A stretch of 64,000 nt of DNA from Triglochin maritima (GCA_963682175.1 OY821781.1:38825254-38889253); one strand, 5' to 3'. Shown: positions 11,891 through 24,741, numbered from the stretch's first letter. Translations and numbers: made by a program. Notes: a model not told the origin generated them from the sequence alone.

Positions 11891-13814
11891 CTTTCGTTTC
11901 ATCGTACACATACACACAAAATACAAACAAATATTAGCCATTATATATAGCTCTTCTTTTTATTTTACTTCGTAGACTAGATTTTTCAGCATACATAAAA
12001 TTTTTCTCTGCAAACGTTTTCACTTGAGATGATTAAGTTGGATATCTTTCAAATTATCTAAAACCATTAACTTGTGCCTTCCAAATCTTTCAGTTATGCT
12101 TTTGACATATAGCAATTTTTAGCATTCCAATTTTCACGGTCAAAATGAAGGTTTTGAAACGTTATTACGTACAAATAGTGGTGTATTATGAGAATTTGAA
12201 AGAAATTAATGACAGTTTTAATTAGTTTTAGTGTGTATTTCCTTTTATTTGCCAATAGTGGTGTCGACTTTTTGCCAAATACCAACGACTTATCAAAAAA
12301 ATTGTGTTGACATTTTAGATACAAGATGACTTAATACTTTCCTATATTTTCATAAATAAATACTAATTGTCCCACGAATCTCATACGTTTATTATGTTAA
12401 CCTTTTACCCTTCCAAAAAATACCAGACTATAGGGATAACCCAATTAGTAGATCTTTAACCTGGGCGAAAAAAATATAAGACTAGGGATCACTTATATAT
12501 CATCAGCCAACAACTTTCTCACTCCAACTCTTGAGGAGAACAACCTTGTAATTAAGTTCTATATTTATTGATGCTTGTTCTAGTTGTGATGATAATATTA
12601 GTGTTTAAAGACGGTAGTTGGTTGTCACTTTTGGCATAAATGGATTTATTGAACCGCATTTTTAGCATTGATGTGTTTGAGATGATCGATATCCACTAAA
12701 GTAATTGGGGTAGGAGAATGTCTTTTTCCTTATATAGATCGAAAATCACATTGTCGTTTTGGTAATTGGGATAGGAGAATGTAAATTCGTGGTCGTTCGG
12801 ATACTCAAGATGATTACTTTGTGGTTCCTAAGTTTCTGGTAGATTTTTTTCTCTCTCAATTCCACGAATACTAACTCTGTTATCTTTAGTATTACCCCTC
12901 TCATGGCCCATGTTAGTATGTTATAGGTTTTCCTATGGAGCATGCATCCACCGATAGTCGATTTTATGAGGCGATCCGATGATGTAGCGTATCCATATCG
13001 GTCGGGTCGACGATCATATATATATGGACCACTAACCCTAGGGTTGATTACATTTCCTAGTGCATAAACCACTCCCTTTTGTTGAAGTGTTCATGCATGT
13101 TTAGATGTTCAGGTAGGATGTTTTGCTATTAATTTTTCAACTACTAATTATCCTGATCCCATCCCTCAGTATATCTTTGTTGGGCATTTAAGGTGACTAA
13201 AGATACAGCTCTTGCTGATATTCCAATAAAGGAGGAGATTAACAGCACGTATCTTCTATGAAATGAACCCAGATAGAAGTCCAGCTTCGGATGGCTTCTT
13301 AGCTTTCCTTTTTCCAAAATGTTTGTATGAAGCTGATCCTTATATGGAATAATTAAAGGGTCAAATCTTTACCTCAACCAAGCTCCCAAGGGGTGCTAAT
13401 CATATTCATATATACGTAGTCATATTGAATCCATTCCGGAAAGACCAAAGGCATACGCGTTTTAGGGTTTTCGTCCCATGTCTTCGAATTAATGACACTT
13501 ACAAGCTAACTGTTAAAATCTATATATCCATCCACCTCACACGGCTATTACAATAAATAGTAAGTGTTAATCAAAGTGCCTTTGTTCTTGGAAAAGTAAT
13601 TCACCTTAATTCCTCTTCGGAGATGATCTATAATTACTTGTTTGCAATATTAAGATTTCACCATTATATGTATAATCATGAATATTTTTAGTTGGAGTAT
13701 GAAAGATTATGTAGCTTTCAAATATTGAACAAATCATAATATATACCCCTGAAGAATGTTATTACAAGTGAATTAAGATAACCCAGACAAGCTTATTAAT
13801 GTTCATGTGCTTAC
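11891..13814 (-). other. Intron 2 of TBL copy A
   Basis: About 1.9 kb of AT-rich sequence between exons 2 and 3 of copy A. It is longer than the matching introns of B (198 bp) and D (980 bp). A short stretch near 13190-13370 resembles a LINE reverse-transcriptase fragment; nothing else is recognised. Confidence 0.6.
13190..13370 (+). mobile_element. Possible LINE reverse-transcriptase fragment
   Basis: One frame around 13255-13300 reads MNPDRSPASDGF followed by a hydrophobic LAFLFPK. This recalls the conserved (K/R)-(S/A)-P-G-P-D-G-F segment of plant non-LTR retrotransposon reverse transcriptases. The stretch is very short and has stops on both sides. The identification rests on this one motif. 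Confidence 0.3.
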
Positions 13815-13833
13815 CAGTGCACTCAGGACTTTA

Positions 13834-15806
13834 TGTAACGTACCCGAAAACAGCGGAAAATTTAAACAATAATAAAGACCGTCAACGGTCAACACTGGGC
13901 ACGTCACGGGAAAATAACCAACATATATATATAAAATATATAATGTACAGACCCACGTGGAAGTCAACTATACAGACTATACCGACTGACTGTGATTACA
14001 ACAAAAGCTATACAACATGTAATCACCTCAAAAGAAGAAGACACTACAGGATCCGATCTCGGGGGTACCGTCCTCGGTCACCACCTCAAACTCTAACCCT
14101 GCTCGCTACCTGAAATGCAAACAACAAACATGCCTGAGTTCCCTGCAGGAACCCCGTATACCAAACCTCCTAAAATATAAAAAGGAATTAAATACAATGC
14201 AATGCTATGCACATGATCATCCGCCTCGGGCCCACAATAATGCCCTCACCGCCTCCGCGGCACTGAACCACTCCTGCCACTAGGGTCAAGTCAGTCCACC
14301 GCTGCCTCACAAGGGTCAGTCGACACCACTGCTCCCCAAAAAGTGCAGGAAGGAACCCCCGGTACACGCCGCACCCAAGGAGCGAGTCAGCCCGCCGAAT
14401 ACACAACTCGGGTCAGACGACAGCCACTGCTCCCCCAAGAGTCGCCTAGCGCGCACCCTGCCGGAACATCCTCGGCCTACCGCTAAACCCTCGCAAACAG
14501 CCCAAGGTTTACGGTACACATCCCTCACACCCCGCTCGGTAAGAGAGGAAAAAGGTACAACAATAATACGCCTTCGTCGAAGGTGAAATCCGTAGCTCTC
14601 AAAGCCGGTAATCAACCGTCGCCTCGGAGCCGGTAGTCGACCTGACATCGACGGATCGCGTGTGGATAAATCCACCAACCTGCGGTAGATCGGTCGACCG
14701 CTACAAGCACACCGGTCGACCGGTCCCCCACACAGTACACAGTACTGTACAAACAAATTCTACCGGTCGAACCACGCCAACCGAATTACCGACCAATCGG
14801 TCGAACAAAAGTCATCTAGCGGTCGACCGTTTGGAAGGTCTACGCTATACAATTTTATATAATATATATATCCGACCGGTCGAACCAAGGGGCCGTTCGA
14901 CCGATAACAGGACTTTCAATATTTTGCCCAAGTCTCGTTCGGTCGACCGGAACTGAAATACAGTTCGACCGAAACAACACAAGCACTCTACCGCTTAATT
15001 AAATGCTCAGTCGGTCGACCGAAAATTAAAGAGCGGTCGACCGTTTTGATGGTCAAAGCTCCCAACCGACTTAGCATCGAATGGATCGGTCGAACAAGGT
15101 AAGGACGTTCGACCGTTTAATAAGTCAAAATCCCCAACCGACCCATTCTCATCGTTATTCGGTCGACCGGCTAAGTGGTCCTGTTCGACCGATAACAGTA
15201 TAATCCCCTTTTTCCCGCACAATCTGGCATAACGGTCGACCGTCTAACGACATCGTTCGACCGTTCGCGGGTAAATAACAATATAATAATAGGATCGGTC
15301 GACTGCCCACAGGCACCGGTCGACCGATCGTCGTCTTCAACCTCTGAATTGGTTGAATTCCGACGGGGAATTCGACACCAACGTCGATCCCCAACACTCA
15401 CAAGGCACAAGTGAGTTATATTGAAGATTTGGCATACCTTTTTGACGGTTGTAGATGTCTCCCGAGCTTTAATCACTTCACTCCTCTTCTTCTTCCTTCT
15501 TCTCCTTCTTCTCCTCTTCTTCTATTTCACCTTCTTCTTCTCCAACGACAACTCCTCTCTTTCACTCACTGGAAAAAATGCACTGATGAAGAAAACGACC
15601 AAACCCTTATCTCTTAACAACATCACCTTAAATAGCCAATTCCACCTACACCTCATCCAATCACACTTAACCTACAATTCAACCAACCAAAGCCATCCAA
15701 CTCCCTCTCCCTCTCCTTCCAACACCTCCTGCTTTCCATGCATAATTAATTAAGGTTAATTAGGTTTAGGTTTAGTTAATTAAGATGTTTAGTTTAGGTT
15801 ATTACA
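13834..15806 (-). repeat. 3' LTR of intact gypsy element
   Basis: 1973 bp; in element orientation it starts TGTAATAACC and ends CGTTACA. It equals the other LTR at an offset of 6588 bp, and all open frames in the two copies have the same translations. The outer boundary abuts the CTTTA target duplication. Confidence 0.95.
14688..15330. repeat. Array of palindromic CGGTCGACCG motifs in LTR
   Basis: About 19 irregularly spaced sites in some 640 bp. About nine are the full palindrome CGGTCGACCG; the rest are variants such as CGGTCGAAC or GTTCGACCG, with one half altered. The array recurs in the other LTR at about 21276-21918. Inference: possibly protein-binding sites of the LTR promoter or a structural feature. 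Confidence 0.8.
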
Positions 15807-15822
15807 ATCTACCCTCCTTAAA
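15807..15822 (-). other. Polypurine tract of intact gypsy element
   Basis: On the minus strand it reads TTTTAAGGAGGGTAGAT immediately before the LTR start TGTAATAACC. A purine-rich run just upstream of the 3' LTR is the plus-strand primer of LTR retrotransposons. Confidence 0.8.
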
Positions 15823-15855
15823 AGAATTTCGTCCGCGAAATTCGAAACAACTGAC

Positions 15856-18800
15856 TTACCGAAACAACTCTGGATACTGCTTCCTGACATCCTCCTCGAT
15901 CTCCCAGGTAGCCTCTCTGACACTGTGATGTTGCCACCTGACTTTCACCATCGGAATCGCTCTCCTCCTGAGCTGATGTACCATCTGATCCACAATCTCT
16001 ACTGGTCTCTCATCTAACGACAAATCCTGCTGGATCTCCGGTACTGATATCTCTATCACATGAGCTGGATCGGCCACGTACTTCCTCAGCATAGAAACAT
16101 GGAAGACGTTGTGAAGTCCTGCAAACTGTGGCGGTAAAGCAATCCTATACGCCACCTCACCAACCCGATCCAATATCTCAAACGGTCCGACATATCTCGG
16201 ACTCAACTTCCCCTTCTTCCCGAATCTCATCACACCTCTGGAAGGTGAGATCTTCAGGAAGACATGATCTCCTACCTCAAAAGTCAGCTCACGCCTCCGC
16301 GTATCAGCATAACTCTTCTGCCTGCTCTGCGCCGTAGCTAGTCGTCTCCGAATCACGTCGACCTTCTCTGAATACAACTGGATAATGTCAGGTCCAACTA
16401 GCTGTCTCTCGCCCACATCACTCCAGCATACTGGCGATCTACACGGTCTCCCGTATAATGCCTCATATGGTGCCATCCCAATACTCGAATGGTAGCTGTT
16501 GTTGTAGGCGAACTCGATCAACGGCAAATGCTCATCCCAATGTCCTGCCCAGTCAAGTGTACACGCTCTCAGCATGTCCTCCAAAGTCTGTATCGTCCGC
16601 TCTGACTGGCCATCTGTCTGTGGGTGGAAAGCTGTGCTAAACTTCAGACGTGTCCCCAGTGCTCTGTGTAGACTCTCCCAAAATCTCGAAGTAAATCTGG
16701 GATCTCTGTCTGAAATAATACTGACTGGTACGCCATGAAGTCTGACAATCTCCTCAATATATAACTTAGCTAGACCCTCCAGAGCAAGAGTGGTCTTAAT
16801 AGCTAAGAAATGCGCCGACTTGGTCAGTCGATCGACTATAACCCAAATCGCGTCGTGGAATCTCCGTGTCTTCGGTAGCCCCGTAACAAAATCCATCGTC
16901 ACGTGTTCCCACTTCCACTCGGGCAACTCAATCCTCTGCATCTGCCCTGCTGGTCTCTGGTGCTCGATCTTCACCTGCTGACAGACCAAACACCTCGACA
17001 CGAAGTCTGCAACGTCCTTCTTCATACCTCGCCACCAGAAGTTCCGCTGCAGATCTTTGTACATCTTGGTGCTCCCTGGATGAATGGAATATCTCGATCT
17101 GTGTGCCTCCTCCATGATATCATGTCTCAGGTCCTCTGTCTTCGGCACCCAGATACGGTCTCTGAATCTCAGACCTCCATCCACTCCAACTCTGAAGTCT
17201 GACTCATCTCTGGCAGCTAACTGTAACAAACTGCTCAACTCCTCATCTGTAGTCTGAGCACGAATCACTGCTGATACTGTCTGAGGCTCTACTCTCAATC
17301 CGGCAATCACTGCACCCTCAGAGCTATCTGCAAATGGCCTCCACTCTGCTAGAGACTCCAGCAGTCTCCACTCCTGAATGCATAGGCCTGCTACTGATAC
17401 CTCCACCTTCCGGCTCAAAGCGTCTGCAACTGTGTTCGCCTTCCCCGGATGGTAAGAGATAGTGAAGTCATAGTCCTTAATGAACTCAAGCCATCTGCGC
17501 TGCCTCATGTTCAGCTCCTTCTGCGAGAACAGGTACTTCAGACTCTGATGATCTGTAAACACCTCGAACCGCTCGCCATAAAGATAGTGTCTCCAGGTCT
17601 TCAGTGCATGAACCACTGCTGCTAACTCCAAATCATGTGTCGGGTAATTCCTCTCATGGACCTTCAGCTGTCTGGATGCGTACGCGATCACCCTCCCGTG
17701 CTGCATAAGTACACATCCTAAGCCAATCCCTGAAGCGTCGCTATAAATCACGAATCCACCCGTGCCACTCGGCAATGATAAAACTGGTGCTGTGGTCAAC
17801 AGTCTCTTCAGCTCCTGAAAGCTGTCCTCGCACTTCTGCGACCAAACAAAAGTGACTCCCTTCTGCGTCAGAGCCGTCAGTGGTGCTGCCAATCTCGAGA
17901 AGTCTTTGATGAAGCGACGGTAATAACCCGCCAGTCCAACAAAGCTCCTAATCTCTGTCACGCTCGTAGGGGTCCTCCACTGTGTCACCGCCTCTACCTT
18001 CGCCGGATCCACTGATATCCCCTCTGCCGATACAATGTGTCCGAGGAATGCCACTCTGTCCAACCAAAACTCGCACTTTGAGAACTTAGCATATAACTGC
18101 TGAGCCCTCAAGATGCTGAGTACAATCCTCAGATGCTCTCTGTGCTGCTCCACATCTGGTGAATAGATCAAGATGTCATCCACGAAGACAATCACAAATA
18201 TATCAATGTACTGCCTGAATGTCCGGTGCATCAGATCCATGAACGCTGCCGGAGCATTCGTCAATCCAAATGGCATCACCAAGAACTCATAGTGTCCATA
18301 TCTCGTCCTGAAGGCTGTCTTCTGGATGTCCTCATCTCGGATCCTCAACTGGTGATATCCTGAACGCAGGTCAATCTTCGAGAAAACCTTCGCTGACTGC
18401 AGCTGGTCAAAGAGGTCCTCAATCCTAGGTAAGGGATACCTATTCTTCACCGTCACCTGGTTCAGCATCCTGTAGTCTATGCACATCCTCAAGGATCCGT
18501 CCTTCTTCTTCACAAACAAAACTGGTGCACCCCAAGGCGAGACGCTCGGTCTGATAAATCCAGAGTCCATCAACTCCTGCAACTGCTTCTTCAACTCTGT
18601 CAACTCAGCAGGTGCCATCCGGTATGGAGCCTTCGACTGTGGTGTAGTGCCGGCTACCAACTCAATGCCGAACTCCAACTCCCGGTGTGGTGGTAAACTT
18701 GGAATCTCCGCTGGAAAAACATCCGCGAACTCCTGCACCACCTCAATGTCCTCTAGTCTCTGAGACTCTGCCTCCGCAACCACAAGCGTCGCCAGAAATG

Positions 18801-20298
18801 CTGCACATCCCTGCTGTAACAGTCTCTGAGCTCTCACAGCAGATACAATAATGCGACCCCCTCTGCTTCTGATCCCTCTAATCAGAATATCAGGCAAACC
18901 CTTCCTCGGGATCAAAATCTTCTTCTCACGGCACAAGACTCGAACATCATATTGGGACAGCCAATCCATCCCAAGTATGACATCAAAGTCCTCCATCGGT
19001 AGCAAGACCAGGTCTGCCGGAAACTCCTGATCTCCCGAAACAACCGTGGCGCCGGGGATAAATCTCCCCACAGTGCCCACCAGACCCAGGGGTGTGCTGA
19101 CCTCCAAAGTGGCAGTCAACATCGCAAGGGTACAGCCCAACACTCCCGCAAATCGCTCTGAGATGAACGAGTGTGTCGCGCCACAATCAAATAACACCCT
19201 AGCTACTGAACCTGCGATAAGAAGTGTACCTTCCACGACAGCGCCTCCATCCCGAGCCTCCTCTGCCTGGATGGTATAAACTCTGCCGGTGCGCTGCCCC
19301 TGCTGTGGTCTGAAAGGTGGTCTACCTCCGCCTCCTCCTCTGCCTGGTGCGGGTAAACCCGGTGGTCGGCTCGGCCCAGCTCCTCGGCTCGGACAGCTCC
19401 TGATAAAGTGACCCATCTGGCCACAACCATGACACGCTCCGGGGGTGAAGCACGGCCCGGAGTGAAACCTCCCACAAGTACCACAAGGCTCAGGTCGTGG
19501 TACTGCAACTCCTGCTCCCTCGTATCTGGGCCTCTTGCCCGGATTCCCTCCAGTCTGACCTCCCGGCCGCCCAGAGAATCTACCCGATGGCCTCCTCTCA
19601 TCCTGGTAGTTCTCTCTGTAGTCACGATCAAGAACAGTAGCACTCTTCACCGCATCAGCTAATGTGCGTGGCATATGCGTCAGCACCTTCGTCCTCAACT
19701 GCTTCCGGAGCCCTCGGACGAACTTCCCTGCTCTCTGCTCCTGTGTAACGTACATCTCGGGACAGTAACGCTCAAGGGCGTTGAACTTCCCGATGTAGCC
19801 TGCCAGGGTCATGTCTCCCTGCTGAAGACTCAGAAACTCCTCTCTCTTCTCGTCCTGAACATGCTGCGGAAAATACTGCTCGTTGAACTCGCCAACGAAC
19901 TCCTCCCAGGCTATATCATCTCTGTCCGCAAACACCACTGCAGATGTGGACCTCCACCAGTTGGACGCAGCACCGCCCAAAACATAAGTAGCCAGGCCCA
20001 CTCTCGCCTCTGGAGGACAACCAATAGCACTGAAGATCTTCTGCATCGTGAAGATCCACTCCTCCGCAGCCTCCGCGTCGTACTGCCCCAGAAAGGTAGG
20101 CGGATGCTGGCGCATAAACCGGTCATGCATAGCGCCAGTCCCCGTCTGCCCAGTCTGTGCCGTCTGCTGCTGTAGCATCTCTGTCAGACGTCCGACCGTA
20201 TCGAACAACGTCCGACGCTCATCCTCCCAAGCCTCATCCCTCGCAGTCTCACTCTCACCGCGAGTATGGGCAACCGCCTTCTCCCGTCTAGGAGGCAT
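15856..20298 (-). CDS. Gag-pol-chromodomain polyprotein of Tekay-like retrotransposon
   Basis: The frame is open from 20343. I place the start at the inner ATG (20298, MPPRRE) because the decayed relative has the same PPRR start; that gives 1480 residues. Positions below count from 20343. Gag capsid domain at about 85-240; zinc knuckle [14 protein letters not shown] at about 304; protease with D-C-G-A-T-H-S near 386; reverse transcriptase at about 600-770 with [10 protein letters not shown] near 719; RNase H from about 860 (YSDASG). The integrase starts with an HHCC zinc domain near 1080 and has DDE residues in MDFV, SDRDPRF and QTLEDML. A GPY/F-like segment (YVGPFEIL) and a chromodomain (about 1443-1495) follow. 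The chromodomain is thought to guide insertion into marked chromatin. No stops or frameshifts are seen, so it may be functional. It is a transposon gene, not a host gene. Confidence 0.93.
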   Translation of the reverse strand: MPPRREKAVAHTRGESETARDEAWEDERRTLFDTVGRLTEMLQQQTAQTGQTGTGAMHDRFMRQHPPTFLGQYDAEAAEEWIFTMQKIFSAIGCPPEARVGLATYVLGGAASNWWRSTSAVVFADRDDIAWEEFVGEFNEQYFPQHVQDEKREEFLSLQQGDMTLAGYIGKFNALERYCPEMYVTQEQRAGKFVRGLRKQLRTKVLTHMPRTLADAVKSATVLDRDYRENYQDERRPSGRFSGRPGGQTGGNPGKRPRYEGAGVAVPRPEPCGTCGRFHSGPCFTPGACHGCGQMGHFIRSCPSRGAGPSRPPGLPAPGRGGGGGRPPFRPQQGQRTGRVYTIQAEEARDGGAVVEGTLLIAGSVARVLFDCGATHSFISERFAGVLGCTLAMLTATLEVSTPLGLVGTVGRFIPGATVVSGDQEFPADLVLLPMEDFDVILGMDWLSQYDVRVLCREKKILIPRKGLPDILIRGIRSRGGRIIVSAVRAQRLLQQGCAAFLATLVVAEAESQRLEDIEVVQEFADVFPAEIPSLPPHRELEFGIELVAGTTPQSKAPYRMAPAELTELKKQLQELMDSGFIRPSVSPWGAPVLFVKKKDGSLRMCIDYRMLNQVTVKNRYPLPRIEDLFDQLQSAKVFSKIDLRSGYHQLRIRDEDIQKTAFRTRYGHYEFLVMPFGLTNAPAAFMDLMHRTFRQYIDIFVIVFVDDILIYSPDVEQHREHLRIVLSILRAQQLYAKFSKCEFWLDRVAFLGHIVSAEGISVDPAKVEAVTQWRTPTSVTEIRSFVGLAGYYRRFIKDFSRLAAPLTALTQKGVTFVWSQKCEDSFQELKRLLTTAPVLSLPSGTGGFVIYSDASGIGLGCVLMQHGRVIAYASRQLKVHERNYPTHDLELAAVVHALKTWRHYLYGERFEVFTDHQSLKYLFSQKELNMRQRRWLEFIKDYDFTISYHPGKANTVADALSRKVEVSVAGLCIQEWRLLESLAEWRPFADSSEGAVIAGLRVEPQTVSAVIRAQTTDEELSSLLQLAARDESDFRVGVDGGLRFRDRIWVPKTEDLRHDIMEEAHRSRYSIHPGSTKMYKDLQRNFWWRGMKKDVADFVSRCLVCQQVKIEHQRPAGQMQRIELPEWKWEHVTMDFVTGLPKTRRFHDAIWVIVDRLTKSAHFLAIKTTLALEGLAKLYIEEIVRLHGVPVSIISDRDPRFTSRFWESLHRALGTRLKFSTAFHPQTDGQSERTIQTLEDMLRACTLDWAGHWDEHLPLIEFAYNNSYHSSIGMAPYEALYGRPCRSPVCWSDVGERQLVGPDIIQLYSEKVDVIRRRLATAQSRQKSYADTRRRELTFEVGDHVFLKISPSRGVMRFGKKGKLSPRYVGPFEILDRVGEVAYRIALPPQFAGLHNVFHVSMLRKYVADPAHVIEISVPEIQQDLSLDERPVEIVDQMVHQLRRRAIPMVKVRWQHHSVREATWEIEEDVRKQYPELFR

Positions 20299-20405
20299 CT
20301 GCCAAAGGAAACAAGACAATATCAATATAATCGGTGCATGCATGATCCTCTAGACCTAATTCCTAACTCAAAGGTGGTTTCTTTGGACAAGTACGCCGAG
20401 ATCAA

Positions 20406-20418
20406 TGCTCTGATACCA
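20406..20418 (-). other. Primer-binding site of intact gypsy element
   Basis: On the minus strand this reads TGGTATCAGAGCA, a perfect match to the usual plant initiator Met-tRNA site, three bases inside the 5' LTR end at 20422. Confidence 0.9.
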
Positions 20419-20421
20419 AAT

Positions 20422-22394
20422 TGTAACGTACCCGAAAACAGCGGAAAATTTAAACAATAATAAAGACCGTCAACGGTCAACACTGGGCACGTCACGGGAA
20501 AATAACCAACATATATATATAAAATATATAATGTACAGACCCACGTGGAAGTCAACTATACAGACTATACCGACTGACTGTGATTACAACAAAAGCTATA
20601 CAACATGTAATCACCTCAAAAGAAGAAGACACTACAGGATCCGATCTCGGGGGTACCGTCCTCGGTCACCACCTCAAACTCTAACCCTGCTCGCTACCTG
20701 AAATGCAAACAACAAACATGCCTGAGTTCCCTGCAGGAACCCCGTATACCAAACCTCCTAAAATATAAAAAGGAATTAAATACAATGCAATGCTATGCAC
20801 ATGATCATCCGCCTCGGGCCCACAATAATGCCCTCACCGCCTCCGCGGCACTGAACCACTCCTGCCACTAGGGTCAAGTCAGTCCACCGCTGCCTCACAA
20901 GGGTCAGTCGACACCACTGCTCCCCAAAAAGTGCAGGAAGGAACCCCCGGTACACGCCGCACCCAAGGAGCGAGTCAGCCCGCCGAATACACAACTCGGG
21001 TCAGACGACAGCCACTGCTCCCCCAAGAGTCGCCTAGCGCGCACCCTGCCGGAACATCCTCGGCCTACCGCTAAACCCTCGCAAACAGCCCAAGGTTTAC
21101 GGTACACATCCCTCACACCCCGCTCGGTAAGAGAGGAAAAAGGTACAACAATAATACGCCTTCGTCGAAGGTGAAATCCGTAGCTCTCAAAGCCGGTAAT
21201 CAACCGTCGCCTCGGAGCCGGTAGTCGACCTGACATCGACGGATCGCGTGTGGATAAATCCACCAACCTGCGGTAGATCGGTCGACCGCTACAAGCACAC
21301 CGGTCGACCGGTCCCCCACACAGTACACAGTACTGTACAAACAAATTCTACCGGTCGAACCACGCCAACCGAATTACCGACCAATCGGTCGAACAAAAGT
21401 CATCTAGCGGTCGACCGTTTGGAAGGTCTACGCTATACAATTTTATATAATATATATATCCGACCGGTCGAACCAAGGGGCCGTTCGACCGATAACAGGA
21501 CTTTCAATATTTTGCCCAAGTCTCGTTCGGTCGACCGGAACTGAAATACAGTTCGACCGAAACAACACAAGCACTCTACCGCTTAATTAAATGCTCAGTC
21601 GGTCGACCGAAAATTAAAGAGCGGTCGACCGTTTTGATGGTCAAAGCTCCCAACCGACTTAGCATCGAATGGATCGGTCGAACAAGGTAAGGACGTTCGA
21701 CCGTTTAATAAGTCAAAATCCCCAACCGACCCATTCTCATCGTTATTCGGTCGACCGGCTAAGTGGTCCTGTTCGACCGATAACAGTATAATCCCCTTTT
21801 TCCCGCACAATCTGGCATAACGGTCGACCGTCTAACGACATCGTTCGACCGTTCGCGGGTAAATAACAATATAATAATAGGATCGGTCGACTGCCCACAG
21901 GCACCGGTCGACCGATCGTCGTCTTCAACCTCTGAATTGGTTGAATTCCGACGGGGAATTCGACACCAACGTCGATCCCCAACACTCACAAGGCACAAGT
22001 GAGTTATATTGAAGATTTGGCATACCTTTTTGACGGTTGTAGATGTCTCCCGAGCTTTAATCACTTCACTCCTCTTCTTCTTCCTTCTTCTCCTTCTTCT
22101 CCTCTTCTTCTATTTCACCTTCTTCTTCTCCAACGACAACTCCTCTCTTTCACTCACTGGAAAAAATGCACTGATGAAGAAAACGACCAAACCCTTATCT
22201 CTTAACAACATCACCTTAAATAGCCAATTCCACCTACACCTCATCCAATCACACTTAACCTACAATTCAACCAACCAAAGCCATCCAACTCCCTCTCCCT
22301 CTCCTTCCAACACCTCCTGCTTTCCATGCATAATTAATTAAGGTTAATTAGGTTTAGGTTTAGTTAATTAAGATGTTTAGTTTAGGTTATTACA
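20422..22394 (-). repeat. 5' LTR of intact gypsy element
   Basis: 1973 bp, apparently identical to 13834-15806. It carries the second copy of the CGGTCGACCG array. A TATTTAAGG-like box lies on the minus strand near 22220 and may be its core promoter. Its outer end abuts CTTTA at 22395-22399. Confidence 0.95.
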
Positions 22395-23284
22395 CTTTAT
22401 ACTGAGGTCGAGAAACATCAACAATGGCTCTCGAAGGTGGAATTGAAGTGTAGAGTAAACAACTCAAAGACTCCCACATGTTTCTATTAATGGAGTCTCC
22501 AACCAAAGCCACTCTTTTCCCTCTCAACATCTCCAACATGGTTGTCCCATTAAACCTATTTCAAACCCAACACATCAAAATTAGCTTCATAACCAAATCA
22601 TTCCCACTTAAATATGTGTTAATGAGGTAATATGAGAGGGGGAATTCTAGTGTAAAATATTTGGAAATAAAAATATTGATTTTTTTTTGCACCTTACAAT
22701 ATTGGAAGGGTTTGCCATTGCATGTTAGGAAAATATATTTTGGGTAAAAGAATAAAGATGATACACACATACATACATACATACATACAAGCTTACCTTG
22801 GGATGTCACACCCACTAGGTTGCCACCTCCAATGCTCGTAGTCGGAGTCCGGTCTTCCATTCCTAATGCAATTTACTTGGTCACTAAGATATGGGCAATC
22901 CTTTGAATGGTAGAGTGGGTAAGCCTCTGGATCATAAACCCAACTTCCTTCAAATATGTTGCATTCCTTGGGAGAATCACTAGTCTCTCCTCTATCATCC
23001 AAATCCAAGGATATGGAGTTGTTGTTATTCTCTTGAAGAGGTTTTACAACTTCCGCTTGTGGTTCTGCTGGTGCATTGGAAGGGGAAGAACATGTCTTGT
23101 TGGTGGAAAGGTTATTGGGCTTGGAAGTTGGTGGTGATTGAAGGACTTGTAGTGAGTCAAAGAAGAAACCCTCTGGCCATCCTTGGAATATTACGAGGAT
23201 GATGAAGCAAAACCCAAGGAAACTTGTGGAGAAGCAAAGTGTACTCAACTTGATTTTTATGGTGGTGGTGGAAGTGGTCTCCAT

Positions 23285-23929
23285 GCATATCGAAACCTTA
23301 CCTACCTAGCTTCTTCTTATCTTCTTTGTTGGAAGAGAAAGAGATAGGAGAGTCATAGAGGCATTTTATGAGTATGAAATATTAGCTACTGTGTTTTGTT
23401 AGTGATATTTTGAGCTATTTGAAGGACGTTTAAGAATTATTCCCTAAGTATTTCAAAGAAGTTTTTCCAAATATACCCTTCAATTAATTGGACCAAATTC
23501 TAACCATTTCAAACCATTAGAAGTTCTCTCAATCGATATACCAGCATATATCATCGTGCATTATAAACCCTTATTATGTTCTTATATGTAGTTTAGTTAA
23601 ATGAAACTTATATTTTGTATGATGAATATTATTATTAAATAAATTACCTGAAAAAAATGGTATAGATAGGACTAAGTAGATTTAAGCGGACTGATTATAA
23701 ATTTGATAATCAAGAAAGTTATAAATGCAAATTTCCCCTTTATATAGTTTGAGGATTTCTCTATAATATGGTTCTATTACAACTATTAGTCGAATAGCAT
23801 TTGGTGTTTGTACTGACGAACTAACAAAGCAAAGGGTAGTTTAGTTTGATTATTGAGATAACTCAAAAGTTGTTTGAAATTTCAAGCTGAGCAGAAAAGG
23901 CCTACACGTAAAAGTTGGGAGTAGGGTTC
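23285..23929. other. Upstream region of TBL copy A
   Basis: AT-rich sequence that should contain the promoter of copy A on the minus strand. No clear TATA box, repeat or coding segment was recognised. Confidence 0.4.
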
Positions 23930-24711
23930 TAAGGATGCGCTACACGACAAACGGATCAAGATGCACAACGGAAATCTAAAACGAATATTACTCTTGGAAA
24001 ACTAATTTCCGGTAATCTCCCAATCTTAATGCAACAAAAAACACCTAGGTTAAAAGAAACAAACAATAAGACAAATGCATGTACACCTGAAACAATCCAC
24101 GACACACGTATTTTACAAGGTTGTCCTTGAAGGGGGTCTCTTGCGAGTTTCCTTTCCTTCTTCCGCTTATCCAACAAGAGAAACAACCGAGATTACAAGT
24201 TTATGACGACAATGTGTCCTCCAAAGTACTCTAGATCTCTCTTTAGCATTAATCCCTCAATACTCAACGAAGGAAATAAGAATTATACATTCTCCACAAA
24301 TTAGGGCAAAAGATTCCTTAAATAGACGACTCAAAATACATGCAAAACCACACAGAAAACGTGTGCATCGGTCGACCGGAATCCTCAAATGGTCGACCGT
24401 CCGGTTAACAGGAATGGTTCTTGTTAATTTCGGACGACTAGCTCCCTCGTGCAGTCAACTGCTCACGATAATCTTCAGCTCCATAACCTCTTTTTGGTCG
24501 ACCGGAATCACCATCGGTCGACCATTCTTGACTCCAAGAAAGTCCATGTTATTTTCGGTCGACCGAACCTTCAGGTCTAAGAGCTCCTGATAAAATTGGT
24601 TGACCGAACTTCTCCACCGGTCGACCGTTTTATCATGTTCTGCTTAACAAAATCTAAACCAATTATAAACAGTAAATGCAATAGGCCGTCCATGACGTCA
24701 CAGTATCACAT
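23930..24711 (-). repeat. Probable lone LTR with CGGTCGACCG motifs
   Basis: Read on the minus strand, the sequence could start at 24711 with TGTGATACTG. It passes seven CGGTCGACCG-type motifs (24369-24630), then a CTATTTAAGG box near 24317, then leader-like sequence to about 23930. This order of motif block, TATA box and leader resembles an LTR, and it resembles the fragment at 3510-4250 in layout. No coding remnant adjoins it and no target duplication was found, so limits and nature are tentative. Confidence 0.35.
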
Positions 24712-24741
24712 ACCCAATTTAATATGAATTAAAGTACAAAT

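Larger units (their letters stand above)
13834..22394 (-). mobile_element. Intact, recently inserted Tekay-like Ty3/gypsy retrotransposon
   Basis: A complete 8561-bp element on the minus strand with two 1973-bp LTRs starting TG and ending CA. The other parts are a Met-tRNA primer-binding site (20406-20418), a polypurine tract (15807-15822), and a single open gag-pol frame with a C-terminal chromodomain. The five bases CTTTA flank both ends (13829-13833 and 22395-22399), the expected 5-bp target duplication. The LTRs look identical wherever compared, and the reading frame has no break. It sits in exon 2 of TBL copy A. The clade is inferred from the chromodomain, the long LTRs and the single open frame. 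Confidence 0.95.
11706..23284 (-). pseudogene. TBL copy A: TBL/DUF231 gene disrupted by gypsy insertion
   Basis: Exon 1 is 23284-22797: a start [10 protein letters not shown], a membrane anchor at about residues 13-34, then the TBL domain with [11 protein letters not shown] and GCDIP. Exon 2 is 22555-22400 plus 13833-13815, split by the element at 13834-22394; removing the element and one CTTTA copy restores a 175-nt exon, equal to copy D. It carries the GDS motif. Exon 3 is 11890-11706 (185 nt, as in B and D) with NTGLWW where the other copies read NTGHWW. Splice sites are canonical. Exons 4 and 5, with the DxxH motif, are missing from the window; a second gypsy element sits in intron 3. The product would be an O-acetyltransferase if intact, but this copy must be null. 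Confidence 0.88.

Noticed and set aside
14316..14756. 146-codon minus-strand frame, duplicated at 20904-21344
   Set aside because: It lies within the LTRs and is built partly from CGGTCGACCG motifs. The identical second copy only reflects LTR identity.
15411..15753. Plus-strand frames rich in Leu, Phe and Ser, also at 21999-22341
   Set aside because: They come from a CTT/TTC microsatellite-like stretch in the LTR leader and show no domain.
19203..19643. 146-codon minus-strand frame overlapping gag
   Set aside because: Shadow of the long gag-pol frame; the GC-rich composition there leaves alternate frames open.
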